From Thalassotalea marina (GTDB lineage Bacteria; Pseudomonadota; Gammaproteobacteria; Enterobacterales; Alteromonadaceae): 64,000 bases of DNA. Shown here one piece after another: positions 1-9,048 of the stretch. The position numbers were made by a program, and so were the translations under genes. The notes under the pieces are model-generated. The model did not search any database. It was not told the origin of the DNA and was given only the letters and a program-made list of their open reading frames with translations. The stretch's first letter is position 1. Each line of letters opens with the position of its first letter. Location of the stretch: the NCBI RefSeq assembly GCF_014656435.1, contig NZ_BNCK01000007.1:62001-126000 (forward strand), read 5' to 3'.

Positions 1-481
1 CCGCGCCTTCTTTGAGGAATTCGGGGTTTGATACCACATCAAAATCAATAGTGACATTGCGTTGGGCCAACACCTCTGCAATTTGAGCTCGCACTTTATC
101 AGCAGTGCCAACAGGGACTGTTGATTTATTGACGATTATTTTGTGCTGCTCCATATGAGTAGCAACAGTTGCCGCAACCGCTAATACGTATTTTAGATCT
201 GCCGAGCCGTCTTCATCAGGTGGCGTTCCGACAGCAATAAATTGTATATCGCCATGAGATACCCCATGCTCACTACTCGTGGTAAATTCCAATAAACCGT
301 TTTGATACCCCTCTTGTACCAATGGTGTAAGGCCTGGTTCATAGATAGGGATAATGCCTTTTTTTAAATCGTCAATTTTACGCTGATCTATATCGACACA
401 TACTACGTGATGCCCGACAGAGGCTAATACTGCCGCTTGTACTAAACCGACATATCCTGTACCAAAAACGGTTACTTTCAT
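1..481 (-). CDS. ugd: UDP-glucose 6-dehydrogenase, N-terminal part (cut by window edge)
   Basis: The reverse strand reads from an ATG at 479-481 and stays open to base 1, so the gene runs off the left edge and only about 160 N-terminal residues are visible. The protein opens with a Rossmann dinucleotide-binding motif ([13 protein letters not shown]) and continues with [13 protein letters not shown] and a later STVPVGT segment, all hallmarks of UDP-glucose/GDP-mannose dehydrogenases. The enzyme oxidises UDP-glucose to UDP-glucuronate in the cytoplasm with two NAD+. It lies 39 bases downstream of manC on the same strand, preceded by AGAGAAG at ribosome-binding distance, so the two probably form one sugar-nucleotide operon for the adjacent polysaccharide locus. 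A UDP-ManNAc or GDP-mannose dehydrogenase is less likely given the N-terminal sequence, but the missing C-terminus prevents certainty. Confidence 0.88.
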   Translation of the reverse strand, partial: MKVTVFGTGYVGLVQAAVLASVGHHVVCVDIDQRKIDDLKKGIIPIYEPGLTPLVQEGYQNGLLEFTTSSEHGVSHGDIQFIAVGTPPDEDGSADLKYVLAVAATVATHMEQHKIIVNKSTVPVGTADKVRAQIAEVLAQRNVTIDFDVVSNPEFLKEGA

Positions 482-520
482 TTCAAACTTCTCTAACTTA
501 ACTTTAATTTTATCTAATTT

Positions 521-1936
521 CTAGGCTCGACCGTATCGATCTTCAAAGCGAACAATGTCATCTTCACCTAAATAACTACCTGATTGCACTTCAATCATTT
601 CTAAAGGTAGTTTACCCGGGTTTTCAAGTGCATGTACCGCACCTATTGGAATGTATGTTGATTCATTTTCCGTTAACAATACCGTTTTATCGTCAATGGT
701 CACTTTTGCTGTACCAGAAACAATAATCCAATGTTCAGCTCTATGATGATGCATTTGTACTGACAATTTTGCACCTGGTTTAACGGTGATGCGTTTAACT
801 TGGAAACGCTCGCCGTTATCAACAGAATCGTACTTACCCCAAGGACGATAAACTTCACGCTGGAAAGATACTTCCGAACGATTAGCTTGTTTTAACTGTT
901 CAACAATATTTTTTACATTTTGCGCTTTGTCTTTATCTGCAACAAGTACAGCGTCTGGCGTATCAACAATCACTAAATTTTCAACACCCAATGCTGCAAT
1001 TAATCGACTACTGCTATTGAGATAACAATTGCGGGTGTCATCAGTTACAACATCACCAAAGCACACGTTATTATTGTCATCACTTGCTGGAAGCACGTCG
1101 GCCAATGCTGAATATGAGCCTACATCGTTCCAACCTGCATCAAGTGGAACAACTACAGCCTGTGCTGTTTTTTCCATCACGGCATAATCAATAGACTCGC
1201 TTATACAAGATAAAAATGCTTCTTTATCTGGGCGTAAAAAGTCTAGATCGTGTTGAACATTGCTCATAGCTTGCTGACATACAGACAGTATTTCTGGGCA
1301 GTACTTTTCTAATTCATCTAAAAAGGTTTTTGCCTTAAACATAAACATGCCGCTATTCCAAAGGTATTCACCTGATGCGACATATTGCTCAGCAACCGCT
1401 TGATTAGGTTTTTCGACAAACTGTTTTACCGCACTAAAGTCTTCGGAAGATCTTTCAAACTGAATATAGCCATAGCCAGTTTCTGCGCGATCAGGAACAA
1501 TGCCAAAAGTAGCTAACTTGTTACTTGCCGCTGCTGATGCAGCATGAACAATTGCTTTGTGGAAAGCTGATTGATCTTCAATCACGTGATCAGCTGCGAG
1601 AATTAGTAATACGGCATCAGGGTTATCTTTATAGGCATGCAATGCCGCCAGCGCTACTGCAGGAGCGGTATTCCTGCCTTCTGGCTCAAGTAAAATTGTT
1701 GCATTATCTTGGCCTATTTGACGCAATTGCTCTGCCAACATAAATCGATGTTCTTCGTTACAAATAAATGTAGCGTCAGCCATACCTTGGGGTAAACGTA
1801 AAATGGTTTCTTGCACCATTGAATTTTTTGATGTTAAAGGTAAAAACTGTTTAGGTGTGAATGTGCGAGATAGTGGCCATAAACGTGTACCACTTCCACC
1901 ACAAAGAATTACCGGAATAATGACAGAGTTATCCAT
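521..1936 (-). CDS. manC: Mannose-1-phosphate guanylyltransferase / mannose-6-phosphate isomerase
   Basis: A 471-residue bifunctional enzyme of the ManC/CpsB/AlgA family; it makes GDP-mannose from mannose-1-phosphate and interconverts fructose- and mannose-6-phosphate. The nucleotidyltransferase signature [14 protein letters not shown] lies at residues 11-24, FVEKPN follows mid-domain, and the C-terminal cupin isomerase domain carries HHHRAEHW with metal-ligand histidines. The frame is open 27 codons further upstream, but the ATG at 1934-1936 was chosen: it gives the usual family length, places the catalytic motif near residue 11, and has GGAAG a few bases before it. It is the first gene of a minus-strand pair with ugd and is divergent from the MBOAT gene across 152 bases. 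GDP-mannose and UDP-glucuronate are presumably precursors of the exopolysaccharide made by the neighbouring locus. Confidence 0.92.
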   Translation of the reverse strand: MDNSVIIPVILCGGSGTRLWPLSRTFTPKQFLPLTSKNSMVQETILRLPQGMADATFICNEEHRFMLAEQLRQIGQDNATILLEPEGRNTAPAVALAALHAYKDNPDAVLLILAADHVIEDQSAFHKAIVHAASAAASNKLATFGIVPDRAETGYGYIQFERSSEDFSAVKQFVEKPNQAVAEQYVASGEYLWNSGMFMFKAKTFLDELEKYCPEILSVCQQAMSNVQHDLDFLRPDKEAFLSCISESIDYAVMEKTAQAVVVPLDAGWNDVGSYSALADVLPASDDNNNVCFGDVVTDDTRNCYLNSSSRLIAALGVENLVIVDTPDAVLVADKDKAQNVKNIVEQLKQANRSEVSFQREVYRPWGKYDSVDNGERFQVKRITVKPGAKLSVQMHHHRAEHWIIVSGTAKVTIDDKTVLLTENESTYIPIGAVHALENPGKLPLEMIEVQSGSYLGEDDIVRFEDRYGRA

Positions 1937-2088
1937 TGATCTTCCATAAATGATGAATTTATTTATAATACGCTCCATCATAAGTGATTTAAGCAGGCTT
2001 CGAAAGTACTCTATCAAAAGAAACAGAGTATCTTTGTTAAACTTAAATTAATCTTTTAGCCTCTCATTAGGCTGACACAGGGAAAGAG

Positions 2089-3654
2089 ATGTTATTCAAT
2101 TCAGCCGAGTTTTTATTCCTTTTTCTTCCAATAACAATATTTCTGTTTTTACAGCTCGCTAAAAACTTTGGCAATCAAATAGCTATCGCAGGATTGGTTG
2201 TTTGCTCGTTATTTTTCTATGGTTGGTGGAACCCTGCATATTTAGTCCTTCTATGTGGATCCATGGTATTTAACTACCATTTAGGTAACAGGTTAAGTAA
2301 CAACGCCAACAAAAAGCTGTTAGTTTTTGGTATTTCAGTTAACTTATTTGCCATTGCCTATTTCAAATATGCTGGCTTTATCTTACAAAATGTTAACGCG
2401 TTTACTGACAGTAACTATTCATTAGGCAATATCGTATTACCATTAGCCATTTCTTTTTTCACCTTCCAGCAAATTGCTTACTTAGTTGATTCATATAAAG
2501 GCATTACTAAGGAGTATAGTTTTTTACACTACTCATTGTTTGTATCATTTTTTCCTCAATTAATAGCGGGCCCCATTGTTCATCACAAGGATATGTTGCC
2601 GCAGTTCAACCGAACTAAGGCATATCAACTCAACAGTAATGATGTGGCCATCGGTTTAACAATATTTGCCATTGGATTTTTTAAGAAAACCGTTTTGGCT
2701 GATGGAATAAGTGTGTATGCCAACCCAGTTTTTAGTCTGGCTGAACAGGGACAAAGCATCGACTTTTTAACTGCGTGGGGTGGAGCATTAGCCTACAGCT
2801 TTCAGCTGTATTTTGATTTTTCTGGCTATTCAGACATGGCGATTGGACTCGCCAGGATCTTTGGTATTGTGCTGCCTCTGAATTTTTATTCTCCATACAA
2901 AGCTGCAAATATCTCAGAGTTCTGGCGCCGATGGCACATGACACTGTCCCAGTTTCTTAGAGATTATGTCTACATTGCGCTTGGAGGAAACCGAAAAGGC
3001 CAAGCTTCGCGCTACACTAACTTGATGATTACTATGCTTTTAGGTGGTCTTTGGCATGGAGCAGGTTGGAACTTCGTCATTTGGGGTGGACTACATGGTT
3101 TGTATTTGGTCACTAACCATGGATGGCAATACTTGCTGAAATTTGCAAAATTGGATGTACAAGATAATTCCTTCTATAAGTACGCAGCATGGTCTATTAC
3201 TATGCTTGCAGTTATTGTCGGTTGGGTATTTTTCAGAGCGCCAACGTTAGATGGAGCGCTTGCCATGTTAAGCGGTATGATGGGCATGAATGGGATCGCA
3301 CTTCCTAATGCTATTTTTGTTAAATTACAACCACTGCACTCTTTGTTTGAAGCTGCAGGAATTACATCATTTCTTGGGGGCGGTAACGACTTTGTAGCAA
3401 CTTGGTTATGGATAATTGCACTGACATTTGTCGCATTGGTGTTACCAAACATTCAAGATATGTTTGCCAAACATAACGCGTCACTGAGCGATTTAAGCTA
3501 TGACAGTAAAAACGCAATATGGCCATTAAAGTCGATGGTTTACAAATTAACATTTATACCAAATAAAAAGTTTGCTTTCTGCAGTGCGCTTGCATTTGTA
3601 TTGGGGTTGTTAACACTCAACCAGGTCAGTGAATTTTTATACTTTCAGTTTTAA
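2089..3654 (+). CDS. MBOAT family polysaccharide O-acyltransferase (AlgI-like)
   Basis: A 521-residue polytopic membrane protein of the AlgI branch of the MBOAT family, which moves acyl (usually acetyl) groups across the inner membrane for O-acetylation of exported polysaccharides. Diagnostic segments are visible: SFFTFQQIAYLVDSY near 122-136, QLIAGPIVH near 157-165, FDFSGYSDMAIG near 242-253, ISEFWRRWHMTLS with His283, and the GGLWHGAGWNFVIWGGLHG block with the putative catalytic His323 and His336. AGGGAAAGAG precedes the ATG. The stop is 2 bases before the next gene, a membrane-anchored SGNH-like protein, matching the usual pairing of AlgI with an AlgJ/AlgX-type transferase. A short AGCCT/AGGCT inverted repeat sits just before the ribosome-binding site (2058-2073). 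Substrate polymer and acyl group cannot be told from sequence. Confidence 0.9.
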   Translation: MLFNSAEFLFLFLPITIFLFLQLAKNFGNQIAIAGLVVCSLFFYGWWNPAYLVLLCGSMVFNYHLGNRLSNNANKKLLVFGISVNLFAIAYFKYAGFILQNVNAFTDSNYSLGNIVLPLAISFFTFQQIAYLVDSYKGITKEYSFLHYSLFVSFFPQLIAGPIVHHKDMLPQFNRTKAYQLNSNDVAIGLTIFAIGFFKKTVLADGISVYANPVFSLAEQGQSIDFLTAWGGALAYSFQLYFDFSGYSDMAIGLARIFGIVLPLNFYSPYKAANISEFWRRWHMTLSQFLRDYVYIALGGNRKGQASRYTNLMITMLLGGLWHGAGWNFVIWGGLHGLYLVTNHGWQYLLKFAKLDVQDNSFYKYAAWSITMLAVIVGWVFFRAPTLDGALAMLSGMMGMNGIALPNAIFVKLQPLHSLFEAAGITSFLGGGNDFVATWLWIIALTFVALVLPNIQDMFAKHNASLSDLSYDSKNAIWPLKSMVYKLTFIPNKKFAFCSALAFVLGLLTLNQVSEFLYFQF

Positions 3655-3656
3655 TT

Positions 3657-4838
3657 ATGAAATACATCAAACTTTTTACTCTGTATGTTTTTTTGATACT
3701 AGCAAGTATTGGACTATTTAATTGGTTTATCGACCCCTTTGCCATGTATTGGTCACCTCAGATTGAAGGCGTTAACCAAAAGAAACCTCAGGCTAGCAAT
3801 AGAATACGTGTTACTAAGCCTTTTAGGCTAACGCAAGTGCAGCCACAAGTTCTAATTATGGGAAACTCTCGTACCGAACTCGGGCTCTCGCCAGAGCATG
3901 AAGTATTTGCAGATAAAAAGGTCTACAACCTTTCAATCGCCGGCGCTACGTTGCATTATCAAATTGATCATATTTTATATGCCATTCAAGAGGTTAATCA
4001 GCTAGAAACTATTATATTGGGTATCGATTTTTTTGATTTTTTAGTCAGCAAAGAAACAGGTCACCATAGTGAAAACCAGAGGCAGTACCAGCACAGGTTA
4101 GCCCCTTTTGCCAACTGGCAAAGCCAGAAGAAATATGGTGTTGAAATACTTTCATTGATTTATTCACTTGATGCTCTTTCATCTTCTGCAACAACTTTAA
4201 TGAGTCAACAACTAGTCACTGACAATATTACAAATTTGGGTTTTAATGATGCGCAATCTTATGTGCGTATTATGAAAAATGAAGGAAAAATACCACTATT
4301 TGCACAAAAATTAGCGTTTATCGATAACAAGCTTCAAGAAAAGTCTTGGCAGCTAAGAATCAATAACAAAGATCATTACAGTCCCAAATTCGATAAGCTG
4401 AAAGAGCTTATCGTTGCAGCCAAGAACAATGGCATTGAACTAAAGTTATTTATCAATCCGTATCACTACTCATATTTGCATAAAATATCAGACAATGGAT
4501 ATTTCGATTTATATCTAAAGTGGAAAGAAATGCTAACAGTGTTTGTTAACGATAACCAAAATGAGCTACTACAAATAACTGACTTTAGTGGATTTAATGA
4601 ATTCACCTTAGAACCAGAGAACTTTGAAGCACCTTTTAACAATATGAAATGGTTTTGGGAGCCTGCTCACTATAATCGAGAATTGGGCGATGTTATCCTT
4701 AACACCATCTATACTAACAGTACAGATAGCTTTGGAAAGCCGCTAACTACAGACACTATTGATAAGTTATTAGAAGACGAGAAGCTTGCGTTAAACAAAA
4801 GTTTAATAATGTGGCAAAACCTTCGTCGTAAGCTGTAA
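3657..4838 (+). CDS. Membrane-anchored SGNH-like protein, probable partner of the MBOAT acyltransferase
   Basis: A 393-residue protein with one N-terminal membrane segment (about residues 5-25) and a large presumably periplasmic domain. MGNSRTELG around Ser71 resembles the nucleophile block of SGNH/GDSL hydrolases and AlgJ/AlgX-type acetyltransferases, and WEPAHYN around His338 resembles the C-terminal catalytic-histidine block of that fold. It starts 2 bases after the MBOAT stop, so the two are almost certainly co-translated. By analogy with alginate acetylation, the MBOAT protein would pass the acyl group across the membrane and this protein would place it on the polymer. Overall similarity to AlgJ is not obvious, so the SGNH assignment rests on two short motifs plus context; it could instead be a structural partner. 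Confidence 0.6.
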   Translation: MKYIKLFTLYVFLILASIGLFNWFIDPFAMYWSPQIEGVNQKKPQASNRIRVTKPFRLTQVQPQVLIMGNSRTELGLSPEHEVFADKKVYNLSIAGATLHYQIDHILYAIQEVNQLETIILGIDFFDFLVSKETGHHSENQRQYQHRLAPFANWQSQKKYGVEILSLIYSLDALSSSATTLMSQQLVTDNITNLGFNDAQSYVRIMKNEGKIPLFAQKLAFIDNKLQEKSWQLRINNKDHYSPKFDKLKELIVAAKNNGIELKLFINPYHYSYLHKISDNGYFDLYLKWKEMLTVFVNDNQNELLQITDFSGFNEFTLEPENFEAPFNNMKWFWEPAHYNRELGDVILNTIYTNSTDSFGKPLTTDTIDKLLEDEKLALNKSLIMWQNLRRKL

Positions 4839-4865
4839 CCTTTATGCCACCAATGGAATGAATTC

Positions 4866-7835
4866 ATGAATTTTAATGCGCTTATGAAAACGATTACTTT
4901 ATTTGTTACCACAATGCTGCTTGCCTGTGGTAGCGGTGGAAGTAATAAAGCCGCAAATCCCCCAGTATCAAATGCTCAAGAATACCAACTCTCCTTATCC
5001 ATTGATGGCGGTGGTTTAGGGCGCGTTTATATAGAAGAACTAAATCAATATTGTTCAGTTGATTGTACGTTATCTTTACCTGAAAAAAGCTCTTTATCAT
5101 TGGTTGCCGAGCCTGCAAATGCTGATTTTCAATTTTTATATTGGAGTGAAAATTGCGCTTATCTAGATAGAAAAAAGTGCACGTTAGAATTAAACCGAAA
5201 TACCAATATTTCAGCTTTTTTTGAAGATAGTGCAAATACCCACAGGTTGACAATTCATGTTATTGGCGACGGAACTGTATCGATACCTACACTAAAAACC
5301 GAATGTACTAGTGAATGTACTTATTATGTTACCAGTGAACAAGTTTATAATTTAGTAGCAAAAAACTCTTCAAATAGTACGTTTTATGGCTGGAGCAATG
5401 ATTGCCGTGATGCGGAGCAGTGCCCATTAACCGTTCGTGCCGATACAACAATAGAGGCAAAATTTAGCTCGCAACAACAGTCAGCTGGCGTGACAGTAAA
5501 TGTTTATGGCGCGGGCTCTGTAACCATAAACAACCAACCAGAGCCCTGTGTTAACAGTTGTATTTATGAATTCGATATTGGTAGCAATATTTCCATTACT
5601 GCACAGCAAGACGAAAATAAGGTATTTTTAAACTGGTCTGGCGCTTGTGAAGGAGAAGAGGGTTCCTGCACTTTAGTAGTGAGCGATGATTTAACAGTCA
5701 ATGCTTTTTATCAACAGCCCCCAGCGTCTAGCGACAATACATTTACCATTAAAGAGCCCTTGGGTAAAACGTCATTCAACATACCAATTCAAATTGCTCG
5801 CCCTTTTGTTGAAGGTGAAATAGCGACCTACCCTGTCGTTAAAATTGCCGGAAAATCAATAATTTCTCAAGCGTCGATTAAACAACGCCACCAAGATGGT
5901 TCAGTAAAACATGCCATCATTAATTTTGTTCTCGATCAGTTGCCAGCTAATGGAGAATTGGTTGCTTCCATTGAAAATGGTGTTCCACCGTCAGGTGATG
6001 CCTTAACAAAAGAAGAAATGTTAAGCGACAAATTTAGTTTTGACGCTATTCAGGAATATAGTTTTGCAAGTGGCCAAGTGAATACAATTTCCGCAAGAAC
6101 TATGTTGAAAAACAATGACTACAGTACTTGGTTAGAAGGACCGGTTGCCACAACTATTGTATTAGCGGATCATTCACAAAATAGAGTTTACGATGTAGGT
6201 AGCGACAGTTATCGCTCAGTACGTCCTATGTTTCACGTAACGTTTTGGAAGGCACTAAATAAATATACGGTTAGGTATGTAAGTGAAAATACCAACACGA
6301 TAGCCTTGCAAGATCAAAGTTACGACTTGCAGTTGTTAATTGGTCAGAACGCTCAAAGTGTTTACCAAAAAAGCCAAGTCCCTCATCAGGCGAGATCTAT
6401 TTGGACTAAAAAGTATTCTACCTTTGAAAATCCCGTCTATAACCTAAACCATAATGTCCGTTACTTGGTGCAAACCAAGTCAGTTCCTTATTTTGATATT
6501 TCACGTGAAATTTCAGATACAGCCATTCAGGCATATTGGAATGTATGGCAAGGTAAAAATAAAGATCTATACGATAGTGGATTATGGCAATCTGCGATGG
6601 CGGTAGGCGGTGGCCGACCTGATATCGGCTTATATCCGTCCTGGGCGGTAAAATGGCTGTTTACTGGCGATTGGCGATTAACCGAAATAGCTTTGACCCA
6701 AGCTGATCTAGCCAGTGCATGGCCTATGCATTTAAGAGAAGGCAAAGCGGGTCTTAAGTTTGATTTAAATCAGAGTATAGATGCACAAGGTAAAATTGTT
6801 TCAATTGCTCCTGGGGCAAGACCTACACACTGGACAGAAAGACCTGATTGGCATGAAGTAAATGATGCTGACAAAATTATCCCAATTACCGAGCTCAGCC
6901 GCAGCAATTGGCGACCAGATACTGCCCATCACCCCGATATCTCTTCGTTGCAATTTTTATTAACTGGTGACAAATTTTACCTGGACCAAATGTTGTTTTC
7001 TGCTGCCTATGTTACAGGGAATAATAACGCTAAAGGATTTAATTCACGCCTTGGCAGAGGTCAAACCGGCTCTGAAGGTTTGCTGTATTCAGGCGAAGTC
7101 AGAGGCCAAGCATGGGCAATTAGAACACGTGTTCATACCTACGACATACTGCCTGATGATTGGCCTGAAAAAAGTTACTTTAATACTTTAAATGAAAATG
7201 CATTTGCCGCCTTTCAAGGATTGTTTGACTTACAAAATACGTATCCAAATAAGTCGGCCATTTATGAACATGCGAGAAACATAGTTGCTGACAGTGTATT
7301 TGTAAATTCAGGCCAACCGTCGCCCCTTGGTTTTTGGAATGAAGGAGTATCTAGCCCTGCCTATGTGAGTGATGATTATGTTGATACCGAACTTGTTAAC
7401 CAAGCGATAGCCCCATGGATGCAAAACTTTGTGACCATTAGCTTAGGACGAGCACAAGAGCTGGGCTATGACACCCATAACCTAGTGCAGTATTCTAGCC
7501 GCTATCTAAATCAAGTGTTGCAAAACCCTGTATTGCCAAATCATATGTTTTCCGCATATATCACACCAACATTGAACCAAGACAATCAATGGTTTAATAG
7601 CGTTTCAGCTATAGCAAACACTTATCAAGATGGTTACCTTGAGTTAATTAATAATCGCTTGATTATGGGGCGTGACACTGAACATGGTTACTACAGTATA
7701 GGTATGGCCGCTGCTGCTTATGCTTATGACCGAGAAACACCAGTTCCTTGGCAATACATTATGCAAAATGTGTTGCATAAAACCATTTATGATAACAACC
7801 CGAAATGGGCAATTTTACCTAGAATAGAAGATTGA
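4866..7835 (+). CDS. Large lipoprotein: three Cys-rich repeats plus RIFT-barrel/toroid-like domain
   Basis: A 989-residue predicted lipoprotein. The signal peptide ends in lipobox LLAC with Cys21. Three tandem modules of about 75-80 residues follow (about 39-119, 126-200, 207-282). Each has four cysteines in a C-x3-C ... C-x(5-7)-C arrangement (63/67/97/105; 147/151/180/186; 228/232/261/268) and a W[ST] plus 'T-V-x-A-F/K-F' pattern typical of InlB-like bacterial repeats. From about 290 the protein changes character: a segment with QRHQDGSVKHAIINF resembles the DGS-x-KWA block of RIFT-barrel proteins such as PcRGLX/YetA-type lyases, followed by an aromatic-rich helical region (570-989) suggesting an alpha/alpha-toroid. 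The likely role is cutting or binding the polysaccharide at the surface, but activity is unproven. It follows the SGNH-like gene by 27 bases. The start at 4866 has GGAATG upstream; Met7 is an alternative. Confidence 0.65.
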   Translation: MNFNALMKTITLFVTTMLLACGSGGSNKAANPPVSNAQEYQLSLSIDGGGLGRVYIEELNQYCSVDCTLSLPEKSSLSLVAEPANADFQFLYWSENCAYLDRKKCTLELNRNTNISAFFEDSANTHRLTIHVIGDGTVSIPTLKTECTSECTYYVTSEQVYNLVAKNSSNSTFYGWSNDCRDAEQCPLTVRADTTIEAKFSSQQQSAGVTVNVYGAGSVTINNQPEPCVNSCIYEFDIGSNISITAQQDENKVFLNWSGACEGEEGSCTLVVSDDLTVNAFYQQPPASSDNTFTIKEPLGKTSFNIPIQIARPFVEGEIATYPVVKIAGKSIISQASIKQRHQDGSVKHAIINFVLDQLPANGELVASIENGVPPSGDALTKEEMLSDKFSFDAIQEYSFASGQVNTISARTMLKNNDYSTWLEGPVATTIVLADHSQNRVYDVGSDSYRSVRPMFHVTFWKALNKYTVRYVSENTNTIALQDQSYDLQLLIGQNAQSVYQKSQVPHQARSIWTKKYSTFENPVYNLNHNVRYLVQTKSVPYFDISREISDTAIQAYWNVWQGKNKDLYDSGLWQSAMAVGGGRPDIGLYPSWAVKWLFTGDWRLTEIALTQADLASAWPMHLREGKAGLKFDLNQSIDAQGKIVSIAPGARPTHWTERPDWHEVNDADKIIPITELSRSNWRPDTAHHPDISSLQFLLTGDKFYLDQMLFSAAYVTGNNNAKGFNSRLGRGQTGSEGLLYSGEVRGQAWAIRTRVHTYDILPDDWPEKSYFNTLNENAFAAFQGLFDLQNTYPNKSAIYEHARNIVADSVFVNSGQPSPLGFWNEGVSSPAYVSDDYVDTELVNQAIAPWMQNFVTISLGRAQELGYDTHNLVQYSSRYLNQVLQNPVLPNHMFSAYITPTLNQDNQWFNSVSAIANTYQDGYLELINNRLIMGRDTEHGYYSIGMAAAAYAYDRETPVPWQYIMQNVLHKTIYDNNPKWAILPRIED

Positions 7836-7849
7836 TATTCACGTTCAGC

Positions 7850-7889
7850 ACATTTTGCCAGTATAAGTATTATGATACTGGCAAAATGT
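7850..7889. terminator. Perfect 15-bp inverted repeat between convergent genes, probable bidirectional terminator
   Basis: Bases 7850-7864 and 7875-7889 are perfect inverted copies (arm ACATTTTGCCAGTAT) with a 10-base loop. The repeat lies in the 77-base gap between the ends of the plus-strand lipoprotein gene and the minus-strand sulfotransferase gene. The outer part of each arm supplies a T-rich stretch to the transcript in either direction, but no long U-tract follows the stem, so it may act with Rho or protect 3' ends. Confidence 0.6.
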
Positions 7890-7912
7890 AAACTGAAGAT
7901 AGATTAGGCAAG

Positions 7913-8869
7913 TTATTGTTGCATCACAGCTTGGGCTCTACTGCCTTTAACTACCTCTAAAATAAGTTCAACCTGTTCATCGTTAAGGTTTTTCTTCCAA
8001 CTTGCTTTTGCTTTTTTAGGGTCTTTGTTTACGCTATAAAAGGTGTCACTGTGCGAAGAGGTGCTTTCTTTGATAAAATCCGCACTTTGCTGATCAAAGC
8101 TTAAATCGAAAAATTTGAATATTTCCTTTGCACCTTCTAGAGGCTGGTCGCACAATTTATCGTAGGAAATAACCTTAACCCGTTCTTTAAACGCCTCAGC
8201 ATCGATTAAGGCTTTTTCATTGTAAACAAGCCATTTATAAGCCAATTGTTCTACCGGACTATAATTGAGAACCTTCTCTAACTCATGGTGGTTGTTTTCA
8301 CCGTGAATATCATAAAAACGCTTTAATTCTTGCTGAGCAACGTGGTTCATTTGGTTATCACAAAATTCCCCTGCGGAACTTCCTTTGATCACAGAGTTAA
8401 TTTGGCCAAACACTGAACGAACAATAAATAATATTTTTAAATCATCCACTGCATGTAAAAACAAGTTCAAACGCCCCATCGATTCAATCGACTTAAACAT
8501 CTGTTTAACGCGATCGTTTTGACGATATTTATCTTGAGGGATAATTAAATTAGCACCAGTAGCTTTTGTTGAAATAATCGATAATTGAAATAGCTTTTCC
8601 GCTATAAATGAACGGTAGTTTTTATTAAAAAATGGCCTTTTCCCCAAGCACTTTTCATGTGTATAAGGTAACCCTCTCACCAAACTACTAACAGCTTCAA
8701 TGTCGTTATTTTTTATTTCAGTAGTTAACAGTTTTACTTCAGATAAGCGACTACAAAAAACACTGTCTGGCTCATGATTGTAAAAAACATCTGGGTGGCT
8801 ATCTATAATTTTAGCAACCCACGTTGTTCCAGAGCGTGGCATGCCTAAACACATTAGTGGTGAACTCAC
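7913..8869 (-). CDS. PAPS-dependent sulfotransferase family protein
   Basis: A 318-residue cytoplasmic-type sulfotransferase. The 5'-phosphosulfate loop CLGMPRSGTTW is at residues 7-17, and the 3'-phosphate-binding block FIVRSVFGQINS, with Arg151 and Ser152, is in the expected position. Such enzymes move sulfate from PAPS to hydroxyls of carbohydrates or small molecules. In this setting a sulfated sugar in the exopolysaccharide is the simplest role. The start is a GTG at 8867-8869, chosen because AAGGAG lies 6 bases upstream and the motif sits at the usual distance. A 179-base AT-rich gap separates it from the upstream operon gene; it contains a consensus TTGACA in minus orientation (8932-8937) without a well-spaced -10, so its own promoter is possible but unproven. 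Confidence 0.85.
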   Translation of the reverse strand: MSSPLMCLGMPRSGTTWVAKIIDSHPDVFYNHEPDSVFCSRLSEVKLLTTEIKNNDIEAVSSLVRGLPYTHEKCLGKRPFFNKNYRSFIAEKLFQLSIISTKATGANLIIPQDKYRQNDRVKQMFKSIESMGRLNLFLHAVDDLKILFIVRSVFGQINSVIKGSSAGEFCDNQMNHVAQQELKRFYDIHGENNHHELEKVLNYSPVEQLAYKWLVYNEKALIDAEAFKERVKVISYDKLCDQPLEGAKEIFKFFDLSFDQQSADFIKESTSSHSDTFYSVNKDPKKAKASWKKNLNDEQVELILEVVKGSRAQAVMQQ

Positions 8870-9048
8870 AAATATCTCCTTATTCGACTATAGTTCGAAA
8901 CCCTATACCATGGAATTGTACTTGATGATTTTGTCAAATGTAACGAAAAAAACAATGAAATCAAAACTGAAAACATCAAGTTAGATATTGTTTTTTCCTA
9001 AATCAAGTAACTAAATCTATGCTTAGGCAGCATACATAAATATATTGA

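Noticed and set aside
8932-8937. Consensus -35 TTGACA (minus strand) upstream of the sulfotransferase
   Set aside because: No -10 hexamer lies at 16-18 bases; the nearest candidates are 21 or more bases away.
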